Below, piece after piece: positions 1 to 7,149 of a stretch of 27,006 nucleotides of DNA (position 1 is its first letter; every line of letters starts with the position of its first letter). A program made the position numbers and the translations under genes. Source of the DNA: Verrucomicrobiales bacterium (GTDB taxonomy: Bacteria; Verrucomicrobiota; Verrucomicrobiae; Limisphaerales; UBA1100); the NCBI GenBank assembly GCA_002721895.1, contig PBLV01000066.1:1-27006 (forward strand), given 5' to 3'. A model generated the notes under the pieces. It saw nothing but the letters and a program-made list of their open reading frames with translations, was not told the DNA's origin and searched no databases.

Positions 1-164
1 GCGTGAATGAAGCGGCCGTGAATGCCGGGACTTTTTCCTTCGCCGACTTGAAATCGTATCGCGATCCAAACTTCCTGCCCGGGGCAGTGAAGTACGGTGA
101 CCTCAAATCCCTGCGCCGCTTGGCGGCGGCTCAAGGCATCAAATTCATCAAGGCTACAAAATGA
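1..164 (+). CDS. C-terminal end of an unidentified protein (5' cut by window edge)
   Basis: An open frame runs in from the left edge (codons starting at base 3) and ends at TGA 162-164. The visible 53 residues include FADLKSYRDPNFLPGAVKYG and end KFIKATK. The LPGAVKYGDL segment faintly resembles parts of alpha/beta-hydrolase (acetylxylan-esterase-like) proteins, but too little is visible to name the family. Its stop overlaps the ATG of the next gene (ATGA, 161-164), which suggests translational coupling and co-transcription with the fumarylacetoacetate-hydrolase gene. That the frame is coding is likely; its function is unknown. Confidence 0.55.
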   Translation, partial: VNEAAVNAGTFSFADLKSYRDPNFLPGAVKYGDLKSLRRLAAAQGIKFIKATK

Positions 165-1093
165 AGCTCTGTCGTTTTGAACAAGAAGGTAATCCAGAAA
201 CGGGTTTCTACCGTGAGGACTCGGTCATTCCGCTCAAGGCAGCTGCTGAAGCCGCGGGCGATTCGCTTGAAGCTACCGACGATTTGTTAACCTGTTTACC
301 GCATGGTGCCGATCGGGAGGCGGCTTTGCGTGTTGCGGCTTGGTTGGAAGGGAATCCGGATGCAGCCGCGTCATTGGCCGTGACCGGCGCGAAAATTCTT
401 ACGCCCGTGCCCCGGCCAAATAAGCTGTTGTTGCTGGCGGGCAATTACGCCAAGCACATTGAGGAAGGCGGCGAGATTGCGGTGGAACGGGCGCAGACGT
501 ATCCGTACGTGTTCATGAAACCGGCCTCCACCACGCTGAATCGGCACGGCGGCGAGATTCCCATTCCGGCGGTGTCCCCGGACAACATCGATTGGGAATG
601 CGAGCTGGGCGTGGTGATCGGCAAGAAAGCCAAAGGCTTGAGCGAGGCGGAGGCGTTGGATTACGTGGCAGGATACACCGTGGTGAATGACATTTCCGAC
701 CGTGGCTTTCGGCCTAATCCCATTCGTGCAGAACGTGATCGCGACAAATTCTTCGATTGGCAACACGGCAAATGGCATGACGGCAGTTGTCCGGTTGGCC
801 CGTGTGTGGCTTGTCCGGAAAGTATTCCAGATCCACAGGTGCTGCCGCTCAAGCTCACCGTAAATGGAGTTGCGCATCAGGACGCCAGCACGGCCATGCA
901 GATTTTTCCCGTGGCGGCGGTGATCGAATTCATCTCCTCCTTCGTGACGCTGGAACCCGGCGACATCATCTCCACCGGCACCGCCGCCGGCGTCGGACAT
1001 GCCAAAGGGGTCCACCTTAAATCTGGGGATACAGTCGAGGCCAGCATCGAGGGGATCGGAGTGTTGCAGAACACCATGGTGTCCGGCGATTAA
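161..1093 (+). CDS. Fumarylacetoacetate hydrolase (FAH) family protein
   Basis: Predicted 310-residue cytoplasmic enzyme. The C-terminal two thirds carry the FAH fold: the metal-binding acidic motif DWECELGVVIG (E146, E148), followed by YTVVNDISDR (D177), and the late family motif GDIISTGTAAGVG near residues 265-277. Members hydrolyse or decarboxylate 2-keto-acid type substrates (fumarylpyruvate, acylpyruvates, oxaloacetate, 2-hydroxyhepta-2,4-dienedioate), usually with Mg2+ or Mn2+. The exact substrate cannot be read from sequence. Residues 1-80 form the usual small N-terminal domain. The ATG at 161 overlaps the preceding stop by ATGA, supporting this start. The stop TAA overlaps the stop of the convergent dehydrogenase in a shared TTAA. 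The pairing with a dehydrogenase may reflect catabolism of an aromatic or sugar-derived compound, but that is inference. Confidence 0.9.
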   Translation: MKLCRFEQEGNPETGFYREDSVIPLKAAAEAAGDSLEATDDLLTCLPHGADREAALRVAAWLEGNPDAAASLAVTGAKILTPVPRPNKLLLLAGNYAKHIEEGGEIAVERAQTYPYVFMKPASTTLNRHGGEIPIPAVSPDNIDWECELGVVIGKKAKGLSEAEALDYVAGYTVVNDISDRGFRPNPIRAERDRDKFFDWQHGKWHDGSCPVGPCVACPESIPDPQVLPLKLTVNGVAHQDASTAMQIFPVAAVIEFISSFVTLEPGDIISTGTAAGVGHAKGVHLKSGDTVEASIEGIGVLQNTMVSGD

Positions 1094-2256
1094 AACAAAA
1101 TCACCTGTCGCGCCACTTCACCTTTGTGCAGGCGGTCAAAGCCGGTGTTGATGTCTTCAAGTGCGATGGTGTTGGTCAGTAATTGATCTACGGGCAATTG
1201 GCCGGCATGGAACATGTCGATGAATCGCGGAATATCGTGCGAGGGCACGCAACTGCCTTGGTAAGAGCCTTTCACGGTTTTTTCCATGGCGCTGAGGGTG
1301 ACGGCGGGGATGCTGAATTGATGGTCGGGATGTGGCAGGCCGATCGCTACGGTCGTACCGCCGCGCATGGTGGATTCGTAGGCCTGCGCCAGCACGGTGG
1401 CATTGCCCACGCTTTCAATGGCAATTTCCACACCCCCATGTGAAAGATCCTGAATGACTTCCACGGGATTGGTTTCCGCGGCATTCGCGGTGTGTGTGGC
1501 ACCAAGGTTCCGGGCCATCTCAAGTTTTGAATCCAACAAATCCACCGCAATGATTTGTCCGGCGTTGCAGGCCTTGGCGCCGATCAATGCCGCCAGGCCA
1601 ACGCCGCCCAGGCCAAATACAGCCACGCTTTGGCCAGGGCGAACGTTGGCCGTGTTCATGACGGCACCCGTGCCGGTGGTTACGGCGCAACCGAACAGGG
1701 TGGCAAGTTCGAAGGGCAAGGTGGTATCAATTTTCACCAAGGATCCGGGCAGGGCGATGGTGTATTGCGAATAGCCGCTGACACCGCAGTGATGGAAATA
1801 CGACTGGCCATTGCGACTAAACCGTCGTGCTCCATTCATCAGCACGCCGGCATTGTTGGCTTCTGCTCCATTCTCACACAGGGAAGGCCTGCCCACGTTG
1901 CAATACCGGCAATGTCCGCAGCTGGGGATGAAAGTGAAGATTACGTGATCATCAGCTTTCAAGCCGCGCACGCCCGGGCCCACTTCGCGCACGATGCCAC
2001 TGGCTTCATGGCCGAGCACCATGGGCATTTGGCGCGGGCGCGAACCATTGATCACCGAGAGGTCCGAATGACATAGGCCGGCTCCTTTAATTTCCACCAA
2101 CACCTCGCCTTCACCCGGACCTTCGAGGTCCAATTCCTCAATAACCATCGGTTGCGAGTCCGCGTAGGGCAACGGGCGTTCCATCTCGTGCAGCACGGCG
2201 GCGGCAGTTTTCATGGGCGGAGCATTGGGCATGCCCATGGGGAAATCAACGCCCAA
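1090..2256 (-). CDS. Zinc-dependent alcohol dehydrogenase (MDR superfamily)
   Basis: Up to 388 residues. Catalytic zinc ligands are seen at C62 (GLCHSD) and H83 with E84 (LGHEASG). The structural zinc lobe cysteines are C113, C116, C119 and C127 (SCGHCRYCNVGRPSLC). The nucleotide-binding turn is GLGGVG in AVFGLGGVGLAAL. This is the class III/Zn-ADH branch of medium-chain dehydrogenases, oxidising an alcohol (or a thiol adduct) with NAD(P)+; the substrate is unknown. The longest frame starts with TTG at 2256. In-frame ATG codons at 2238, 2232 and 2214 are more plausible, and the last gives MKTAAAVLHE, where family homology normally begins. No clear Shine-Dalgarno site decides between them. The 3' end overlaps the convergent FAH gene by four bases. 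The divergent prepilin-like gene starts within about 50-90 bases, so the promoters of the two must be closely packed. Confidence 0.9.
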   Translation of the reverse strand: MGVDFPMGMPNAPPMKTAAAVLHEMERPLPYADSQPMVIEELDLEGPGEGEVLVEIKGAGLCHSDLSVINGSRPRQMPMVLGHEASGIVREVGPGVRGLKADDHVIFTFIPSCGHCRYCNVGRPSLCENGAEANNAGVLMNGARRFSRNGQSYFHHCGVSGYSQYTIALPGSLVKIDTTLPFELATLFGCAVTTGTGAVMNTANVRPGQSVAVFGLGGVGLAALIGAKACNAGQIIAVDLLDSKLEMARNLGATHTANAAETNPVEVIQDLSHGGVEIAIESVGNATVLAQAYESTMRGGTTVAIGLPHPDHQFSIPAVTLSAMEKTVKGSYQGSCVPSHDIPRFIDMFHAGQLPVDQLLTNTIALEDINTGFDRLHKGEVARQVILF

Positions 2257-2303
2257 GGCAAAGGGGAATTGCCATCCGGGCGGGCTGGTCTTTGAATGGG
2301 GGC

Positions 2304-3182
2304 ATGCGCGTGCGCGGTTTCACCCTGATTGAGCTACTGGTAGTGGTGGCTATCATCGGCATTCTCGCGAGCACGCTGTTGCCTGCATTGTCCAAGGCCA
2401 AGCGGCGCGCGGCACGCATCAAGTGCGTCAGCCACCTCAAGCAAATCGGCATTGGCATGAAAGGGTTTTCTACGGACAACCACGGGCGGTTTCCGTGGCT
2501 GTTGCCGCGACGTGACTCCGTGGCACTTTGGGCGACGCTGTTCGGTCCGCGTCACTCGGGCGACCATCATTGCTGGGATGTCCGTTTCATGTTTCTGCCT
2601 CCCTCCATTCGGCAGGAGATTGGATCCGCCAAGCTGCTGGCCTCCCCCTGTGATCCGGATGCGCGTGAATTCAACGATAATGAGACAGACAACGGAAAAT
2701 TCGGCGGCTTCGGCAGCCGCTTCGATGGCTGGCATCACCACATGGACAACCGCGCGCTGAGCTATGGCATTCACTTCGGCGCGGATGAAGCCAAGCCGAA
2801 AACCATCCTCGGCGTAACCCGAAACATTTCCGGGGATGCCGCTTATGAGCATGCTTATCCCGCCGGTACGCGCACACCCGTCTGGGCCAATGGCTTGGGC
2901 TGTGCTTTGCGGTCGGCCAACGCCGGAGCAGTTTCACACGAATGGGTTGGTGCTTGGGACGCCAATGCCACCCGTATGCTGTGGCATGGCATGGCCCTTT
3001 TAAACCCTAACGAAGGGCAGCTTCTTTTAAGCGACGGCAGTGTGCAGCAGGCCAACAATGCCCGCTTGGCGCGCGCCATCAACGATCACGCCACAGAGCG
3101 CGGAGGCATCCAGAAAATCTCCAGCGAAAACCTGTCCCGGCCCATGCAGCGCGATCCGTTGGAGGAGACGCATATCCAATGA
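2304..3182 (+). CDS. Prepilin-type N-terminal methylation domain protein (type II pseudopilin-like, PVC family)
   Basis: About 292 residues from the ATG at 2304 (an in-frame TTG at 2292 would add four residues). The N-terminus is a class III signal: MRVRGFTLIELLVVVAIIG, with cleavage expected after G5 before F6 and the conserved E at +5, followed by an uninterrupted hydrophobic helix. Then come SKAKRRAARIKCVSHLKQIG and GFSTDNHGRFPW, typical of the large family of pseudopilin-like secreted proteins in Verrucomicrobia, Lentisphaerae and Planctomycetes. The C-terminal LLSDGSVQ matches the family's closing DGSV motif. Such proteins are expected to be processed by a prepilin peptidase and held in the inner membrane or exported by a type II-like system, but their role is not established. 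It stands alone here, with no pilus or secretion gene nearby. Confidence 0.85.
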   Translation: MRVRGFTLIELLVVVAIIGILASTLLPALSKAKRRAARIKCVSHLKQIGIGMKGFSTDNHGRFPWLLPRRDSVALWATLFGPRHSGDHHCWDVRFMFLPPSIRQEIGSAKLLASPCDPDAREFNDNETDNGKFGGFGSRFDGWHHHMDNRALSYGIHFGADEAKPKTILGVTRNISGDAAYEHAYPAGTRTPVWANGLGCALRSANAGAVSHEWVGAWDANATRMLWHGMALLNPNEGQLLLSDGSVQQANNARLARAINDHATERGGIQKISSENLSRPMQRDPLEETHIQ

Positions 3183-3291
3183 CCAAGAATTTCCCGCCCC
3201 AGGATGACACGCGTTGTCCAAAACTCAAAGGGGTTGCGTCTTCCAGCTAAAGGTTCATACTCCATCTTCAGGCCAAGCAAACCCACTCATC

Positions 3292-6273
3292 ATGAAAACT
3301 CTCCTCCAATCCTTTGCTCTCATCACTTCCCTCGCCGCATTGGCCGCACCGCCTTTGCCGGAGGATGATATCTCGGCGGGGCACCTGAAATGGGCTGGGC
3401 AGACCTCCGGCATCGCCGTGGTGCTCAACAAGGTTTCACCGACGCCCGGGCTGCACGCGGTGGACTTGGCGAAGGCGGGGCTGACGGTTTACTACCAGTC
3501 CGCCGACCCGTTAAAAATTGCCAAGGTGCGCAAGGCAGCGGACAAGGCGGGGCTGTTGGGAAAGAGCATTTTCGTGGAGCACAGCGCGCTGAACCGCATT
3601 TGCCTGGCGGACAACCTGGCGGACTTTGTCCTGAACGGCTCCGGGCGTGACCAGGTGACGGAGAAGGAACTGATGCGCGTGCTGCGGCCGGGCGGGCGAG
3701 TTTGGCAAGGCGGCGGCAAGGCGTTGGTGAAGCCGGTGATGAAGGGGGCGGACTCGTGGAGCCATCCGTTCCACGGGCCGGACAACAACCCGCAGTCGAC
3801 CGACGCCGTCGCGCGCGCGCCGTATCTCACGCAGTTCATCCAGGCACCGAAGTTCAGTCCCATGCCGCAGATCACCGTGGCGGCGGGCGGGCGCGTGTAC
3901 CGCGCGTTCGGGCACATTGCGCACAAGGCCAACCAGAACCCGATGCTCAACACGCTCATCTGCGCCAGCGCGTACAACGGCATCATCCACTGGAAACGCA
4001 AGCTGACGCCGGGCTTCATGATCCACCGCAACACGCTGGTGGCCACGGCTGACGCGCTGTACATGGGCGACCATGAGTCGTGCAAGATCATCGACGCGAA
4101 GACGGGCAAGGTGCGCGACCAGATCGTCATCCCCAAGGGCGTGGGCGACGGGCCGACGTGGAAGTGGATGGCGATGGTCGACGGCACGCTCTACGCGCTG
4201 GTCGGCCATCCGGAGATCAAGGTGGCCACGGTGCCCTCCAACCGCCCGGGCCTCGGCCACTGGCCGTGGGGCATGTGGCAGGGGCACGATTATAAAAACC
4301 CGAAGACCAACTTCGGCTACGGCCGCACGTTCGTGGCGATCGATTTAAAGACGAAGAAAATCAAGTGGCAGCATTCGGAGAAGGAGTACATCGACGCGCG
4401 CGGCGTGTGCATGCGCAACGGGCGCATTTATTACTACAGCCCCGGCAAGGCGCTCTCGGCGCTGGGCACGGACGGCAAGCCGCGCTGGCACAACACCAGC
4501 CCGGCGCTGCTCACCGCCATCGCGCCGCACGCGCGCGCGCAGCATTACATCACCGGCTACGCGACCACCACGTACATCAAGTGCAGTGACGACGAGATTT
4601 TCTTCGCCGGCCCCGTGCGGCCCAACCTCGTGAGCGCCTCCACGAAGGACGGCCGGCTGCTCTGGCAAAAGAAGGGCGGCGGCAACGTGCAGCTCGTCCT
4701 GCGCAAGGAGGGCATTTTCGCCGCCGGCGCGCAACGCTCTGTGGGCGGCTCCATTCTCGAGTACGGCACGGGCAAGGTGAAAAGCATGATGCCGTGGCGC
4801 CGCGCCTGCACGCGCGCGACGGGCAGCATCGACAGCGTCTTTTTCCGCGCCAGCGGCGGCACCGTGCGCATGGACGTGGCCAGCAACACCGCCCAGCACA
4901 TCGCCCCCATGCGGCCCCCGTGCCAGGACGGCGTGATCATTTCCGACGGCCACCTCTTCTGGGGCCCGTGGATGTGCGGCTGCCAGCTCTCGCTTTACGG
5001 CCACATCAGCCTGGCCGGCGCGGGCGACCAGCTCGCCAGCCCCGGCAGCGCCCGTCCGCAGCACGAGCCCGGCGAGGGCGACATTAAAAACGTTAACCAG
5101 CTCAAGAAGGTCCAGGGCGGCTGGGCCGTTTACCAAGGCAACAACCAGCGCACCGCCACCACCGCGCAGCCGCTGCCCGCGGGCGTGCAGCCGCAGTGGC
5201 GCTTCCAGTCCCCCAGCGGCGCAATGCCCACCGCGCCGGTCACCGCCGGCGGGCTCACGTTCATCGCCGACCGCAGCGGCGTCATCCGCGCCTTTGACAA
5301 GGACGGCAAGGTGAAGTGGGAACAGTACACTGGCGGCGCGATCTATTTCCCGCCCGCCATCGCGCATGACCGCGTGTACACCGGCAGCGCCGACGGCCGC
5401 GTGTACTGCCACGAGGCCGCCACCGGGCGCAAGCTGTGGAGCTACCGCGTCGCGCCCACCGAGCGCTGGATCGCCGTCTTCGGCAAGCTCATCTCCACGT
5501 GGCCCGTCGCCGGCGGCGTGCTGGTGGAGGACGGCACCGTCTACGCCGCCGCGGGCATCGCGCACTACGACGGCACGCACGTCGTTGCGCTGGACGCCCT
5601 CACCGGCAAGCTCAAGTGGCACAACGACGCCAGCGGCGCCATCAACGAGAAGGTGAACAGCGGCGTGAGCATGCAGGGCAGCATGTTCCTGCAGGACGGC
5701 AAGCTGTGCTTTCTGGGCGGCGGCGTGCAGGAGGTGGCGCAGTTCGACCTCAAGGACGGCAAGTGCCTGAACGAGCCCATCGAGAACGTGCGCGCCGGAT
5801 ACAGAACTGCGTTTTATCCCTACTACCCCGAGTACGGCAACTACGTTTCACTCGACCACCAGCTGCCCGACGGCCGCTCGCTGGCCTTCGACGCCAGCTA
5901 CGAGGGCAACCGCTTCAACTGGCTGACGCTGCTCGCCCCGCTGCCGCCCGGCGTCGCCAAGCTCCCCAAGGACCGCGCCCGATGGAACCAGCGCCGCGGC
6001 TTTGCCCAGCAGCGCAAGGTGCTGTGGAACGACAAGCAGTCCCGCCGTTTCGCCAGCTTCATCGTCGGCAAGAAAACCATCATCGCCGCCGGCGACGTCG
6101 GCAACGACCAGAAGATCCCCTTCCTCGCCTCGATCGACCTCGAGACCGGCAAGAACAACTGGGTCCACCGCCTCCCCGCCCAGCCGATCAAGGGCGGCGC
6201 CTCCATCGACAGCCTCGGCCGCATCCTCGTGACCTTGGCCGACGGGACGGCGGTCTGCTTCGAGAAGAAGTGA
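3292..6273 (+). CDS. Exported PQQ-type beta-propeller protein with methyltransferase-like N-terminal region
   Basis: About 993 residues from the ATG at 3292, chosen because it begins a signal peptide (MKTLLQSFALITSLAALAAP); the frame upstream to a TTG at 3214 is implausible leader. Residues ~35-135 resemble the C-terminal half of a class I methyltransferase (LADNLADFVLN, then LMRVLRPGGRVW), but the usual GxGxG SAM loop is missing (VVLNKVSPTPG), so catalysis is doubtful. WSHPFHGPDNNP then leads into repeated propeller blades with the pattern D.xTGK..W, such as IDAKTGKVRD, LDALTGKLKW and HEAATGRKLWSY. This matches a planctomycete/verrucomicrobial family of PQQ-like secreted proteins of unknown function. 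It is probably periplasmic. The gene is strikingly GC-rich (two 60-base lines hand-counted at 72-73%, versus 53-65% in neighbouring genes). The lipase gene starts 26 bases downstream. Confidence 0.85.
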   Translation: MKTLLQSFALITSLAALAAPPLPEDDISAGHLKWAGQTSGIAVVLNKVSPTPGLHAVDLAKAGLTVYYQSADPLKIAKVRKAADKAGLLGKSIFVEHSALNRICLADNLADFVLNGSGRDQVTEKELMRVLRPGGRVWQGGGKALVKPVMKGADSWSHPFHGPDNNPQSTDAVARAPYLTQFIQAPKFSPMPQITVAAGGRVYRAFGHIAHKANQNPMLNTLICASAYNGIIHWKRKLTPGFMIHRNTLVATADALYMGDHESCKIIDAKTGKVRDQIVIPKGVGDGPTWKWMAMVDGTLYALVGHPEIKVATVPSNRPGLGHWPWGMWQGHDYKNPKTNFGYGRTFVAIDLKTKKIKWQHSEKEYIDARGVCMRNGRIYYYSPGKALSALGTDGKPRWHNTSPALLTAIAPHARAQHYITGYATTTYIKCSDDEIFFAGPVRPNLVSASTKDGRLLWQKKGGGNVQLVLRKEGIFAAGAQRSVGGSILEYGTGKVKSMMPWRRACTRATGSIDSVFFRASGGTVRMDVASNTAQHIAPMRPPCQDGVIISDGHLFWGPWMCGCQLSLYGHISLAGAGDQLASPGSARPQHEPGEGDIKNVNQLKKVQGGWAVYQGNNQRTATTAQPLPAGVQPQWRFQSPSGAMPTAPVTAGGLTFIADRSGVIRAFDKDGKVKWEQYTGGAIYFPPAIAHDRVYTGSADGRVYCHEAATGRKLWSYRVAPTERWIAVFGKLISTWPVAGGVLVEDGTVYAAAGIAHYDGTHVVALDALTGKLKWHNDASGAINEKVNSGVSMQGSMFLQDGKLCFLGGGVQEVAQFDLKDGKCLNEPIENVRAGYRTAFYPYYPEYGNYVSLDHQLPDGRSLAFDASYEGNRFNWLTLLAPLPPGVAKLPKDRARWNQRRGFAQQRKVLWNDKQSRRFASFIVGKKTIIAAGDVGNDQKIPFLASIDLETGKNNWVHRLPAQPIKGGASIDSLGRILVTLADGTAVCFEKK

Positions 6274-6299
6274 ATTGGGTGGACGGTTCCCAACAAGCG

Positions 6300-7040
6300 A
6301 TGAATGCCCCCAAACTGGACGCGCCAATTGTTTTGGCGCACGGAATGTTGGGTTTGATGCAAGGTTTGTTTGGCGGCGGCCGAATCGAGAATTATTTTCA
6401 TGGAATCCCTGACTGGCTGCGGGCCACGGGCAATGAGGTAATCGTCACGGAAGTTCCGGGTATCGGGTCAATCACGCGAAAGGCGGAAGCTCTACGGAAG
6501 GGTATTCTGACCGCAACGAAAGTGCCGACGCATGTGATCGGTCACAGTCAAGGCGGGCTCGACGCACGGCACATGGTGACGCACTTGGGGACGGCGGACC
6601 GTGTGATCTCCCTGACGACCATTGCCTCACCTCATCGCGGATCACCCATCGCGGACTGGGGAGTGGCGACGGCCGATGCAACGGGGGTGCTTCAAATGAT
6701 GGACGCCAGCCCGCTGGACACAGAGGCATTCCATGACTTGGGCTCGGCGCGCATGGCAGAATTCAACCGGCAAACACCGAACGTGAAAGAGGTGCGCTAT
6801 CGTTCCATCGTAGGCGAATGCCCGCGCGAACAGATGCTGCCAACCCTTCGGTTGTGCCACGATCATATCGTGAAAATAGAGGGACCAAACGATGGGTTGG
6901 TTTCAACCGTCTCGGCGCACTGGGGGGAGGATTGTACAGTGTGGCAGGCGGATCATTCCCGCCAAATCGGCTGGTTTAGTGACGGGGATTTCGATTGGAA
7001 ACAGCATTGGGCCACCCTACTGAATAATTTGGCGGACTGA
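6300..7040 (+). CDS. Alpha/beta-hydrolase lipase, resembling bacterial family I lipases
   Basis: 246 residues from the ATG at 6300. The open frame continues far upstream, but that part is an out-of-frame reading of the PQQ gene. The oxyanion-hole region is VLAHGMLGL, with H14-G15. The nucleophile elbow is GHSQGG with S83. ASPHRGS (110-115) follows, as in Pseudomonas/Burkholderia lipases (SPHKGS). The likely acid is D198 in NDGLVS and the likely base H219 in ADHSRQ. FHGIPDWLRATGNEVIVTEV also matches the family I pattern (YFHGIP..L...G..V.VT.V). It would hydrolyse carboxylic esters, perhaps acylglycerols. No signal peptide is present and no foldase gene (lif) lies nearby, unlike secreted members, so it may act in the cytoplasm. 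Only 26 bases separate it from the PQQ gene, suggesting co-transcription. Confidence 0.85.
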   Translation: MNAPKLDAPIVLAHGMLGLMQGLFGGGRIENYFHGIPDWLRATGNEVIVTEVPGIGSITRKAEALRKGILTATKVPTHVIGHSQGGLDARHMVTHLGTADRVISLTTIASPHRGSPIADWGVATADATGVLQMMDASPLDTEAFHDLGSARMAEFNRQTPNVKEVRYRSIVGECPREQMLPTLRLCHDHIVKIEGPNDGLVSTVSAHWGEDCTVWQADHSRQIGWFSDGDFDWKQHWATLLNNLAD

Positions 7041-7149
7041 TGCCTCGCGGACTCTATTGGGGTTGATTTCGACGGGGTGTGATTTACGATCGGTCGCGTT
7101 GTCCCACGTCATCGGATCGGGTAAGTCTGTTGATGGGATATTTGTTTCA

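Noticed and set aside
371..1015. Minus-strand open frame opposite the FAH gene
   Set aside because: The sense frame has full FAH motifs; the antisense is rich in His/Arg/Gly without any family pattern.
3234..3261. Sigma70-like promoter before the PQQ gene (TTGCGT ... CATACT)
   Set aside because: The spacer is near 16 bases, but both hexamers match consensus only partly; not strong enough to list.
4345..5622. Long minus-strand open frame (425 codons) opposite the PQQ gene
   Set aside because: Its Ala/Arg/Gly/Val-rich composition and position opposite a GC3-rich gene mark it as a composition shadow; no domain is recognisable.
5436..6299. Plus-strand open frame reading continuously into the lipase gene
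   Set aside because: This part is Arg-rich out-of-frame reading of the PQQ gene. Only the portion from ATG 6300 shows lipase motifs, so it is not a fusion protein.
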